The notes under the pieces: generated by a model
Databases searched by the model: none
What the model was told of the DNA's origin: nothing
What the model saw: only the letters and a program-made list of their open reading frames with translations
Made by a program: the position numbers and the translations under genes
Part shown: in pieces, positions 1 through 6,128 of the stretch
How the letters are laid out: each line of letters begins with the position of its first letter
Numbering within the stretch: position 1 is the stretch's first letter
Assembly (NCBI GenBank): GCA_945903615.1
Contig: CAMDOL010000081.1
Location: forward strand, 1-6,447
DNA from: Rickettsia typhi
GTDB lineage: Bacteria; Pseudomonadota; Alphaproteobacteria; Rickettsiales; UBA1997
Length of the DNA: 6,447 nt
Reading direction: 5' to 3'

Positions 1-42
1 AATTGATATTTCTGAGGATTTTTTGAGTAGAAATTTCATTAC

Positions 43-76
43 TTTTTGGTGGAATATTTCCATATTTCACCAAAAA
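43..76. repeat. Inverted repeat, 15-bp arms
   Basis: The arms 43-57 (TTTTTGGTGGAATAT) and 62-76 (ATATTTCACCAAAAA) are reverse complements with one mismatch (G52 against T67, a wobble pair if transcribed on the plus strand), separated by the 4-base loop TTCC. The T-run is 5' and the A-run is 3' on either strand, the reverse of an intrinsic terminator, so it is listed as a palindromic repeat of unknown role. Confidence 0.75.
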
Positions 77-118
77 TAATGGAATTTATGCCAAAAAAGA
101 CCAGAAAGATCAATTTTT

Positions 119-135
119 CTAAAACATTGTTTTAG
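119..135. repeat. 17-bp perfect palindrome after gltX
   Basis: CTAAAACATTGTTTTAG is a perfect odd-centred palindrome (7-bp arms, 3-base centre). It lies 21 bases beyond the gltX stop and overlaps the 20-bp repeat at 129-148. On the minus strand it is followed by AAAAATTG, not a T-tract. It may stabilise the 3' end of the gltX message, but a true intrinsic terminator is not shown. Confidence 0.6.
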
Positions 136-148
136 TTGTTCAGAGGTT
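129..148. repeat. 20-bp direct repeat, copy 1 (after gltX)
   Basis: GTTTTAGTTGTTCAGAGGTT is identical to 4784-4803 and in the same orientation. On the transcribed (minus) strand this copy begins 8 bases after the gltX stop codon; the other copy begins 2 bases after the dusB stop. Identity ends sharply at both edges apart from a CT two bases further on. Its position at both gene ends suggests a cassette-boundary or shared 3'/leader sequence rather than coding conservation. Confidence 0.8.
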
Positions 149-156
149 CCTATGGT

Positions 157-1518
157 TTAGCTTTTGCAATTTTTAAAATGAAAATTGGTATAAGCTAATC
201 TTCGTAAAATCTCTTCTCTATCGATCAACATCAATAAATTTTTTAATTCTGGTCCATGTTCTTTGCCAGTTAGCGCCAGACGAATTGGCATAAATAATTC
301 TTTACCTTTGCGATCACTTTTTTGTTTGATGTTAGAAAGCCAGCTCTGCCAACTGTCTGGCTTACCAGTTTCTTCTGGCAAGCAATTGGAAGCTAGTTTT
401 AAAAATTCTTGATCCACTTGCTCATGATTGTGTTTGAAAGGCTTTTTACAAATCTCTACCCACTCTTTTATATCCGCTAAAAAATTTAAATTAGCTTGTA
501 AATTTTTCCAGATAAACTCGTCAACACCTTCAATTTTAAGCTCTTCTATCCTTTTTCTGGCAATTATAAATGGTAGAATTTTTAAAAGTTTTTCATTGAT
601 AATATTCAGCTCAGTTAAATCATAATTAGTTGATGATTTACTAAAATTTTTTAAATCAAAACCAGCAATCAAATGTTCGATATTATCATAAATATTAATG
701 CCCTTGGAAGTGCCAATTTGAGAGAGTAGATTAATAATCGACATTGGTTCAAAACCATTTTCTCTGAGTGATTTGACATCAAACCCACCTTCCCGTTTAG
801 AAATTTTTCCATCGCTGGCTTTCACCAAAGCCAAATGAGAAAAATGCGGAACCTTGCCGTTCAAGCCTTCAAATATTTGGATTTGCACCGCAGTATTGGT
901 GATATGATCTTCACCACGAATAATATCGGTGATGCCTAAATCAATATCATCAACCACTGAACAAAAAGTGTAAGTTGGCACATTATTATCACGAATCAAA
1001 ACCGGATCAGAAAAACTGCGCCCCGGGTAAGTAATTTTGCCTTTGATTTTATCTTCCCAAGCCACAATTTTATCTTCTAGCAAAAAACGATAATAAGGTT
1101 TGATGCCTTGCTTTTGATAGTTTTCTTTTTGCTCGGAAGTCAAGTTTAAAGCCGCTCGGTTGTAGATTGGAGGAATGCCAGAAGCAATTTGTGCTTTGCG
1201 TTGCAAATTTAATTCCGCATCACTTTCATAACATTCATATAATCTACCATTTTCTAATAATTTATTTTTAGCTTGTTTATAAATTTCTAAACGATCAGAT
1301 TGTCTATAAAGGTCAGAATATTCCAATCCAAGCCAAGCCAAATCTTGCAGAATCATTTGGCGATATTCGTCACGAGTACGCTCCACATCAGTATCGTCAA
1401 GTCGCAAAATAAATTTTCCGCCAGTTTTTTTAGCGTATAAAAAATTTATAATGGCAGCGCGAATATTACCAACATGCAAAAAGCCAGTTGGGGATGGGGC
1501 AAAGCGACAGATGGTCAT
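157..1518 (-). CDS. gltX: Glutamyl-tRNA synthetase (GluRS, class I)
   Basis: This cytosolic enzyme charges tRNA(Glu) with glutamate using ATP. The 453-aa length is normal for the family. The Rossmann catalytic domain opens with RFAPSPTGFLHVGN (HIGH-type motif HVGN, residues 15-18) and continues with LRLDDTD (38-44) and RGEDHITNT (201-209); the KMSKS-type loop is KISKR (238-242). The C-terminal helical anticodon-binding part ends with the family block RLALTGKEHGPEL (413-425). The zinc-binding Cys cluster of the E. coli type is absent (only C96 remains), and the block GIPPIYNRAAL (114-124) fits alphaproteobacterial GluRS. In that group many organisms use GluRS with GatCAB to make Gln-tRNA(Gln); whether this enzyme also charges tRNA(Gln) is inference. 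It is the last gene of the minus-strand run, 12 bases after the RDD gene. The ATG leads straight into the conserved N-terminus, so the start is secure, though no Shine-Dalgarno is visible. Confidence 0.97.
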   Translation of the reverse strand: MTICRFAPSPTGFLHVGNIRAAIINFLYAKKTGGKFILRLDDTDVERTRDEYRQMILQDLAWLGLEYSDLYRQSDRLEIYKQAKNKLLENGRLYECYESDAELNLQRKAQIASGIPPIYNRAALNLTSEQKENYQKQGIKPYYRFLLEDKIVAWEDKIKGKITYPGRSFSDPVLIRDNNVPTYTFCSVVDDIDLGITDIIRGEDHITNTAVQIQIFEGLNGKVPHFSHLALVKASDGKISKREGGFDVKSLRENGFEPMSIINLLSQIGTSKGINIYDNIEHLIAGFDLKNFSKSSTNYDLTELNIINEKLLKILPFIIARKRIEELKIEGVDEFIWKNLQANLNFLADIKEWVEICKKPFKHNHEQVDQEFLKLASNCLPEETGKPDSWQSWLSNIKQKSDRKGKELFMPIRLALTGKEHGPELKNLLMLIDREEILRRLAYTNFHFKNCKS

Positions 1519-1530
1519 ATTATCAATGAA

Positions 1531-2025
1531 TTATTTTTTTCCGTAATAAACTCGAGTTTTACAAATCAAGTCGTGAAGGGCAGTTTTTTCTTTTGTAAAA
1601 GCGATCATTATAAAGCCAATTCCAAAGATCAATCCCGATAAAATTGAAGCAAAGAATCGAGCAAAGCAACGATTCACCGAAAGTTTTTTTCCGTCTATAG
1701 TGGCAATATAAATGTTCATAATTCTTTTGCCGGGTGTAGCTTGTTGCTTGGAAGTGATAAAATAAACTGAGTAAGCAATTGAAATTAACCATGAGACAAA
1801 ATCAGCCACTCTTTTTTCTGGAGTTTCTTCAATCTGAACGCCGCTCATCATTTGTTCAATCGTTGGCAAGTGGCTCATATCAAAACCAACAATGTGAAAC
1901 GCTGCCCAAACCATTGGCGCGGTAATGAGCATATCAATAAAAGTTGCAACTAAACGCACCACAAATCCGGCATATATTTCCTGATTGTTGGGGTTGATTT
2001 GCAAAAAAGAACGAAAATTTTTCAT
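1531..2025 (-). CDS. RDD-family small integral membrane protein
   Basis: This is a 164-aa inner-membrane protein of the RDD family. The signature is YAGFVVRLVATFIDMLI, with the Arg at 24 and Asp at 31; predicted membrane segments lie near residues 20-47, 73-92 and 121-143. The family ending TKEKTALHDLICKTRVYY (144-161) is intact, as is the QQATPGKRIMNI loop (95-105). The biochemical role of most RDD proteins is unknown; some are linked to ion or solute transport. I chose the ATG at 2025, giving MKNFRSFL and a 4-base gap after the nadE stop. An upstream in-frame ATG at 2076 would add 17 residues (MIKIAVIQLL...) that are only the nadE 3' end read in another frame. The tight spacing on both sides suggests co-transcription with nadE and gltX. 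Confidence 0.88.
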   Translation of the reverse strand: MKNFRSFLQINPNNQEIYAGFVVRLVATFIDMLITAPMVWAAFHIVGFDMSHLPTIEQMMSGVQIEETPEKRVADFVSWLISIAYSVYFITSKQQATPGKRIMNIYIATIDGKKLSVNRCFARFFASILSGLIFGIGFIMIAFTKEKTALHDLICKTRVYYGKK

Positions 2026-2029
2026 CAAT

Positions 2030-3787
2030 TTATTGTTTAAAATTATTAGTAATTGGATAACGGCGATCTTTATCAAAAGATTTTTCTGATACTTTTACGC
2101 CAATCACTGCCTGTTTTCTTTTATATTCGCTGTTAAAAAATAACTTGGCAACTTTTTTTACCAAACCCTCTTCAAAGCCCAATCCAATAATTTGGGCAAC
2201 CGATTTTTCTTCTTCAATTAGTGCAACTAAAATTTTATCCAACACCTCATATTCTGGCAGAGAATCACTGTCTTTCTGGTTTTCACGCAGTTCTGCAGTT
2301 GGAGCTTTATTGATAATATTTTCTGGAATAAGGTTAATTTTTTTGTAAATTTTATTTTCTACGAAACATTCGTTTCGCCCCGCTTCTCGTGGATCCCCAT
2401 CATATTCAGATAAATATTTTTTGGTTTTAGATGTTCTGAATATGGAAATTGCCGGAATATTTTTATTACGCCATTTTGCTAATTTAAAAACTTCAGTTTT
2501 ATAAATATCTTTGAGTGGGTTAAACGCCCCGCACATATCGCCATATATAGTGGCATAGCCAACTGCCATTTCAGATTTATTGCCAGTTGATAAAAGCAAA
2601 TTGCCAAATTTATTGGAAAGTGCCATCAGGGTATTGCCCCTAATTCGTGATTGAATATTTTCTTCAGTCGCATCTTTTTTAGTGTTAATAAATTGCCCCT
2701 CTAGGGCCTCATTCATTGCTAAAACTATATTCTCAATATTTATCACCTCTAATTTTATACCCAAATTTTCAGCAGCTTTTTGGGCATCATCCATACTGGT
2801 TTTGGAATTATATTTAGTTGGCAACGCAACTAATTTTATATTTTCACTTCCAAGTGCATCAACCGCAATTGCCGCAACCATTGCGGAATCTATGCCTCCA
2901 GACATACCAATTAAAACTTTTTTAAAACCGTTTTTGCAGATGTAGTCGCGAAGGGCAAGGATTGTTGCGTTATAAATTCTTGACTCCCAACTATTTGAAC
3001 TTTCATTTTCATCATTGCGCGGTCGGCGGCAATTTATAGAACTAGACTCATCAAGAAAAATAATCTCATTATCCTCCTCAAATTCTTTCATTTGCAAAAC
3101 CACTTCACCATCGCCATTCAGAGCAAACGATCCACCATCAAACACAATTGAATCTTGTCCGCCAACTTGATTAACATAAATCACTGGTTTTTTGAGATCT
3201 TTGGTAAATTTTCTAACCATCTTCAATCTTTGCTCTGCCTTGCTTGCAGTGAATGGGGAAGCGTTGATGCTGATGATTGCATCGAACACTTTGTCACCTA
3301 GTAAAAAAGCATTTTTTAAATGCCAGATATCTTCACAAATCAAAATTACTAAACGAAACCCACGAAATTCAAAATTGGTTAGAGTTGGCGCGGCCTTGAA
3401 ATATCTATGTTCGTCAAATACTCCATAATTTGGCAAACAAGTTTTATTGGCAATTGCAATTATTTCGCCATTTTCAATTAACAATGCTGAATTGTTTAAA
3501 TCCATTTTTCTTAAACTGGGCGCACCCAGCAAAATAGCGGTTTTGCTACCCAAAGTTGCCAATTTAATTTCTACAATTTTTTGCTCAACCTCATCCAAAA
3601 AATATTTTTTATTAAGCAAATCTTCTGGCGGATAACCGCAAATTGCCAATTCTGAAAATACCACCAAATCAACCCCCCGCTCTTTTGCGGCATTGTGGGC
3701 TTCAATAATTTTTTGACAATTTCCCGCCAAATCACCAACGGTAAAATTTATTTGTGAGAGCTGAATTTTTAGAGGTTTTATTGTCAT
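2030..3787 (-). CDS. nadE: Glutamine-dependent NAD+ synthetase
   Basis: This enzyme catalyses the last step of NAD+ synthesis, amidating deamido-NAD+ with ATP and ammonia released from glutamine. Residues 1 to about 250 form a nitrilase-type glutaminase domain whose catalytic triad is visible: E46 (FSELAICGYPP), K115 (ANKTCLPNYG) and C151 (LICEDIWH). Residues from about 270 form the synthetase domain, with the PP-loop SGGIDSA (296-302), STGNKSEMAVGYATIYGD (400-417) and PENIINKAPTAELRENQKD (488-506). At 585 aa it is about 30 residues longer than a typical alphaproteobacterial NadE of about 550. The excess lies at residues 446-485, between KNIP and LIPENII, where relatives have a short GP-type turn. 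The reading frame stays open through it and conserved sequence resumes directly, so the gene looks functional. It starts 37 bases after the small upstream gene; there is no strong ribosome binding site. Confidence 0.96.
   Translation of the reverse strand: MTIKPLKIQLSQINFTVGDLAGNCQKIIEAHNAAKERGVDLVVFSELAICGYPPEDLLNKKYFLDEVEQKIVEIKLATLGSKTAILLGAPSLRKMDLNNSALLIENGEIIAIANKTCLPNYGVFDEHRYFKAAPTLTNFEFRGFRLVILICEDIWHLKNAFLLGDKVFDAIISINASPFTASKAEQRLKMVRKFTKDLKKPVIYVNQVGGQDSIVFDGGSFALNGDGEVVLQMKEFEEDNEIIFLDESSSINCRRPRNDENESSNSWESRIYNATILALRDYICKNGFKKVLIGMSGGIDSAMVAAIAVDALGSENIKLVALPTKYNSKTSMDDAQKAAENLGIKLEVINIENIVLAMNEALEGQFINTKKDATEENIQSRIRGNTLMALSNKFGNLLLSTGNKSEMAVGYATIYGDMCGAFNPLKDIYKTEVFKLAKWRNKNIPAISIFRTSKTKKYLSEYDGDPREAGRNECFVENKIYKKINLIPENIINKAPTAELRENQKDSDSLPEYEVLDKILVALIEEEKSVAQIIGLGFEEGLVKKVAKLFFNSEYKRKQAVIGVKVSEKSFDKDRRYPITNNFKQ
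2362..2377. repeat. Small inverted repeat in the nadE insertion
   Basis: CGAAAC (2362-2367) and GTTTCG (2372-2377) are perfect reverse complements around the 4-base loop ATTC. The hairpin lies inside the extra segment of nadE, close to the larger inverted repeat at 2401-2444. Alone it could be chance; with its neighbour it supports an origin of the insertion from hairpin-rich DNA. Confidence 0.5.
2401..2444. repeat. Perfect 10-bp inverted repeat inside nadE
   Basis: CATATTCAGA (2401-2410) and TCTGAATATG (2435-2444) are exact reverse complements separated by 24 bases. They sit wholly within the segment of nadE that has no counterpart in typical homologues (codons 446-485, about 2333-2452). 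This recalls Rickettsia palindromic elements, which insert in frame into genes, but no family match is claimed. Confidence 0.7.
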
Positions 3788-3824
3788 TGTTCTTGGTATT
3801 TTTCTTGTTATTTTCTGTCTGCGA

Positions 3825-4070
3825 TTATTTAGGGCTTTTTGCTGAAATTCGGAATAATTCTATTAATGCCTTATAATCTGGCATTTCGTTACGAGTTTTG
3901 TTTGGATAAGAAAGTTCGCCATCAGCTTTAAACTCAGCTATTTCTCGATATTTTTTCTCAACATCATCAATCAAAGTCTTTATCTCGATCCCAAATAAAA
4001 AATGTTTTGGTTCTATTTTGTTAAAGAAAATGTCAGTTAGTTTATCAGAGCAGCCTTTCTCACAATTCAT
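3825..4070 (-). CDS. Small protein of unknown function (81 aa)
   Basis: I do not recognise this protein. From the ATG at 4070 it gives 81 residues, mostly charged and soluble, with no signal peptide or membrane segment. A CEKGC pair sits at residues 3-7, and a helical, charged middle (TLIDDVEKKYREIAEFKADG) leads to the ending NEMPDYKALIELFRISAKSPK. A TTG codon immediately upstream (4073) would add one residue; ATG is preferred. It follows the shortened RhuM-like gene by 21 bases and precedes nadE by 37 bases on the same strand, so it may be co-transcribed as part of the same acquired segment. A partner role with the RhuM-like protein is only a guess from position. The coherent composition and clean spacing favour a real gene, but no family evidence is available. 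Confidence 0.6.
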   Translation of the reverse strand: MNCEKGCSDKLTDIFFNKIEPKHFLFGIEIKTLIDDVEKKYREIAEFKADGELSYPNKTRNEMPDYKALIELFRISAKSPK

Positions 4071-4091
4071 CAAATTACAAAAAATTAAAAA

Positions 4092-4772
4092 TTAATCATA
4101 AGCCTCAAACCTCTTGTCATATAAATCATCATTGTGCTTTATTTTTGCTAAGATGGTTTGTTGGTAAGTGAAAATTATTTCTGCGGCAGTGTTTTTGGTG
4201 GTGGCGAATAAAAGTTTATTTTGCGTCTCGGCAAAAAACATTTGCGTGGCTTTATCGCTTGGGTCGTAGTCGTTTGATAGCTTAAATAAATCACAAACTT
4301 TTTGATAAAATCTTTTTTCTGAAGCACGAACATCGCGAATGCGCTCCAGCAATTCATCAAAATAATCAGGTCTGCCATCGGGGTTTTTAAGTCTTTCGTC
4401 GTCCATCAAAAAGCCTTTAACCATATATTCCAAAAGGTTTTGATTCGCCCAAATTCTAAACTGCGTTCCTCTTTTACCACGAACTCGAAAACCAATCGCC
4501 AAAATCATTTCTAAAGAATAATGAGCAACATTATAATTTTTGCCATCCGTTGCAGTTGCAAAGTAATTCTTTACAACTGAATTTTTCTGCAATTCCTCTT
4601 CCCGCAAGATTGCGGCGATATGTTGTCCAATATTTTGCTTTGAGGTGTAAAAAAGTTCAGCAATCTGATTTTGCGTAAGCCAAATATTGCCATCTTTAGC
4701 ATATAAAGCCACTTGGCTTTTGCCGTCTAAGGCTTTGTAAATAATGATTTGATCTTCTGGTTTTTTGGTCAT
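4092..4772 (-). CDS. RhuM-family protein, C-terminally shortened
   Basis: The family is named after RhuM of a Salmonella pathogenicity island; its molecular function is unsettled, and members occur widely on genomic islands and plasmids. This 226-aa copy matches the family well from about residue 10 to 200: the DNA-binding-like helix-turn-helix stretch WLTQNQIAELFYTSKQNIGQ (31-50), the conserved NSVVKNYFATATDGKNY (64-80), RGTQFRIWANQNLLEYMVKGF (101-121), FDELLERIRDVRASEKRFYQKV (138-159) and NTAAEII (194-200). After that the usual RADxxKPNMGLT section and the C-terminal domain are missing. They are replaced by FTYQQTILAKIKH...FEAYD and a stop, whereas full family members run to about 330 residues. 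The other two frames downstream do not recover the lost part, so this is a deletion or replacement rather than a single frameshift. It starts 33 bases after the dusB stop and has no visible Shine-Dalgarno. It may be functional in shortened form or decaying. Confidence 0.88.
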   Translation of the reverse strand: MTKKPEDQIIIYKALDGKSQVALYAKDGNIWLTQNQIAELFYTSKQNIGQHIAAILREEELQKNSVVKNYFATATDGKNYNVAHYSLEMILAIGFRVRGKRGTQFRIWANQNLLEYMVKGFLMDDERLKNPDGRPDYFDELLERIRDVRASEKRFYQKVCDLFKLSNDYDPSDKATQMFFAETQNKLLFATTKNTAAEIIFTYQQTILAKIKHNDDLYDKRFEAYD

Positions 4773-4783
4773 TTTGTTTGTGG

Positions 4784-4803
4784 GTTTTAGTTGTTCAGAG
4801 GTT
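4784..4803. repeat. 20-bp direct repeat, copy 2 (between dusB and the RhuM-like gene)
   Basis: This is identical to 129-148 and in the same orientation. On the minus strand it reads AACCTCTGAACAACTAAAAC, begins 2 bases after the dusB stop and ends 11 bases before the RhuM-like start codon. It thus fills most of the 33-base gap and forms the leader of the accessory gene. Confidence 0.8.
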
Positions 4804-4805
4804 TC

Positions 4806-5792
4806 TTAAACAATCTGCGATTCGTAAAAGGTATTAATGTGATCTTTGACCTCTTCAATTTCCTTTAAAGTATTAATTTTGGCTCGAAATTCTGCCCCGT
4901 TTCTAAGCCCGCTTGAATACCAGCCAATATGCTTGCGCGCCAGTGGAATTGCAACGAGCTGCCCATAATGCTCAATCATTTCATCGAAGTGATTTAAGAC
5001 AATTATTTTTTGCTCAGCAATTGATGGAATCACAAAATCTGCTTTATTATTTTCTTTGGCGCTAAGTTGTTGACTAATTTGATTAATGAGCCAAGGCTTG
5101 CCATAACAAGCTCTTCCGATCATCACGCCATCAGCTCTGGATAATTCCAAAGCTCTTTTGGCATCATCAACATTTTTGATATCACCATTAGCAATGACTG
5201 GAATTTTCACCGCGTCTTTAACATTGCGAATCAGTTCCCAATTCGCCGAGCCATTATACATTTGGCACCGCGTTCTACCGTGCACTGTGAGCATTTGAAT
5301 GCCAACATCTTCTGCCATTTTTGCTAATTGTGGAGAATTTAAATTTTCCGTATTCCAACCAAGACGCATTTTCATAGTGACGGGAATTTTCACCGCCTTA
5401 ACAACCGCTTCCATAATTTTTGTTGCCAATTGCTCGTCTTTCATCAAGGCGCTGCCCGCAAAGCCATTGACCACTTTTTTAACTGGGCAACCAAAATTTA
5501 TATCAATAATATCTGCACCCAAATCTTCGTTCAATTTTGCCGCCTCAGCCATCACCACAGGATCACAGCCCGCCAGCTGCACTGACATTGGATAATGAGT
5601 TTTATCTTTCTGACATTTTTTTAGTGAATCTTTGGTTTGCATAATCATTGCCCTTGAGGCGATCATTTCTGAAATCACCAAGCTGGCACCAAAATTTTTC
5701 ACCAATTTACGAAACGGCAAATCTGTCACACCCGACATTGGTGCGAGAAGGACATTATTATCTAATTGAATATTACCGATCTGAATTCTCAT
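4806..5792 (-). CDS. dusB: tRNA-dihydrouridine synthase (DusB/NifR3 family)
   Basis: This FMN enzyme reduces specific uridines in the tRNA D-loop to dihydrouridine using NAD(P)H. The 328-aa length is normal. It has a TIM barrel starting with the FMN-binding LLAPMSGVTDLPFR (15-28). The catalytic cysteine is C102 in DINFGCPVKKVVNGFAGSAL (97-116). Further FMN and tRNA contacts are MKMRLGW (140-146), LTVHGRTR (168-175) and IANGDI (200-205); GVMIGRACYGKPW (222-234) closes the barrel. The helical tRNA-binding C-terminal domain carries the typical ARKHIGWYSSGL (285-296). In many alphaproteobacteria this gene (nifR3) precedes ntrBC; here it is followed by a RhuM-like gene instead. It is the first gene of the minus-strand run. 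Its upstream 5' region lacks a Shine-Dalgarno and borders a large palindrome. Confidence 0.95.
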   Translation of the reverse strand: MRIQIGNIQLDNNVLLAPMSGVTDLPFRKLVKNFGASLVISEMIASRAMIMQTKDSLKKCQKDKTHYPMSVQLAGCDPVVMAEAAKLNEDLGADIIDINFGCPVKKVVNGFAGSALMKDEQLATKIMEAVVKAVKIPVTMKMRLGWNTENLNSPQLAKMAEDVGIQMLTVHGRTRCQMYNGSANWELIRNVKDAVKIPVIANGDIKNVDDAKRALELSRADGVMIGRACYGKPWLINQISQQLSAKENNKADFVIPSIAEQKIIVLNHFDEMIEHYGQLVAIPLARKHIGWYSSGLRNGAEFRAKINTLKEIEEVKDHINTFYESQIV

Positions 5793-5846
5793 AAAAAAAC
5801 TTATAACTTACAGGCGCCTTCGAAAAATTAGAATTTTTAGAGGTGC

Positions 5847-5876
5847 CCTTTAGAGCTTAAATACCGTAGCTAAAGG
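5847..5876. repeat. 7-bp inverted repeat upstream of dusB
   Basis: CCTTTAG (5847-5853) and CTAAAGG (5870-5876) are perfect reverse complements with a 16-base loop, immediately outside the large palindrome. It could be part of the dusB leader on the minus strand, but no terminator-like T-run follows. Confidence 0.5.
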
Positions 5877-5878
5877 TT

Positions 5879-6045
5879 CTAATACCAAATACCATTTTAA
5901 ATTCGTCATTTAAGCAAAGTATTTTTGAGGAAAAATTGCGACGAAGAATGCAAGAGGCAGTAGGCTCTGCCTCTAAATTCTTCAAGCAAATTTTTACCAA
6001 AAAGACGAAGCTTAAAGACGAATTTAAGATGGGATTTGGTATTAG
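5879..6045. repeat. 167-bp imperfect palindromic element
   Basis: Positions 5879-5960 and 5967-6045 are reverse complements over almost their whole length, with scattered mismatches and a few single-base gaps (about four in five positions agree by hand alignment). The outer tips are CTAATACCAAAT (5879-5890) against ATTTGGTATTAG (6034-6045), both followed inward by TTAAATTCGTC. The centre is AGAGGCAG / CTGCCTCT around the 6-base loop TAGGCT (5961-5966). The length and end-to-end symmetry resemble Rickettsia and Wolbachia palindromic elements; membership in a named family is not established. Both arms encode DEFKM(V/G)FGIR when read outward. It lies between dusB and tRNA-Lys and could fold into a very long hairpin if transcribed. 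Confidence 0.85.
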
Positions 6046-6056
6046 GCACGCCAGAG

Positions 6057-6074
6057 ATGAACTTTGGTATAAGA
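6057..6074 (+). repeat. 18-bp repeat, partial copy beside the palindrome
   Basis: ATGAACTTTGGTATAAGA differs at one base from 6299-6316 (ATGAACTTTGCTATAAGA). It also resembles the palindrome tip ending at 6045 (ATGGGATTTGGTATTAG). It is a short copy of the same repeat core, in the same orientation as the right arm, 12 bases beyond it. Confidence 0.65.
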
Positions 6075-6095
6075 AAGCAATAACCAAGACGGAAA

Positions 6096-6128
6096 AAAAG
6101 TGGAGAACCACCGAAAAGTGGCGAACCA
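6096..6128. repeat. Imperfect 18-base tandem repeat (two units)
   Basis: AAAAGTGGAGAACCA (6096-6110) recurs as AAAAGTGGCGAACCA (6114-6128) with one mismatch and a period of 18 bases. It is read as EKxWRT twice on the plus strand and as GSPLF twice on the minus strand, but neither frame looks like a gene. Confidence 0.6.

Larger units (their letters stand above)
1..156. other. Intergenic tail 3' of gltX, no supported gene
   Basis: This stretch lies downstream of the gltX stop and is very AT-rich. No gene can be supported. On the minus strand two frames stay open to the window edge: one from an ATG at 63-61 (MEIFHQKVMKFL...), and one from TTG/GTG codons a few bases upstream (VKYGNIPPKSNEIS...). 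Either could be the start of a further gene, but both are under 30 codons here. It holds a 34-base inverted repeat, a 17-base palindrome and one copy of a 20-base repeat, listed separately. No hairpin is followed by a T-run on the minus strand, so no canonical terminator for gltX is visible. Confidence 0.5.

Noticed and set aside
119..135. Intrinsic terminator for gltX
   Set aside because: The hairpin is A/T-only in its arms apart from the end and middle C/G pairs, and no T-tract follows on the minus strand.
1559..1792. Alternative frame inside the RDD gene (77 codons)
   Set aside because: It lies wholly inside the RDD gene on the same strand, with no recognisable motifs; it is a frame shadow.
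2026..2076. Longer start for the RDD protein at 2076
   Set aside because: The extra 17 residues come from reading the 3' end of nadE in another frame; the ATG at 2025 gives a normal RDD N-terminus and a 4-base gap.
4092..4200. Simple frameshift explaining the short RhuM protein
   Set aside because: The two other frames after AAEII stop within about 15 codons and show none of the family's NMGLT or later motifs.
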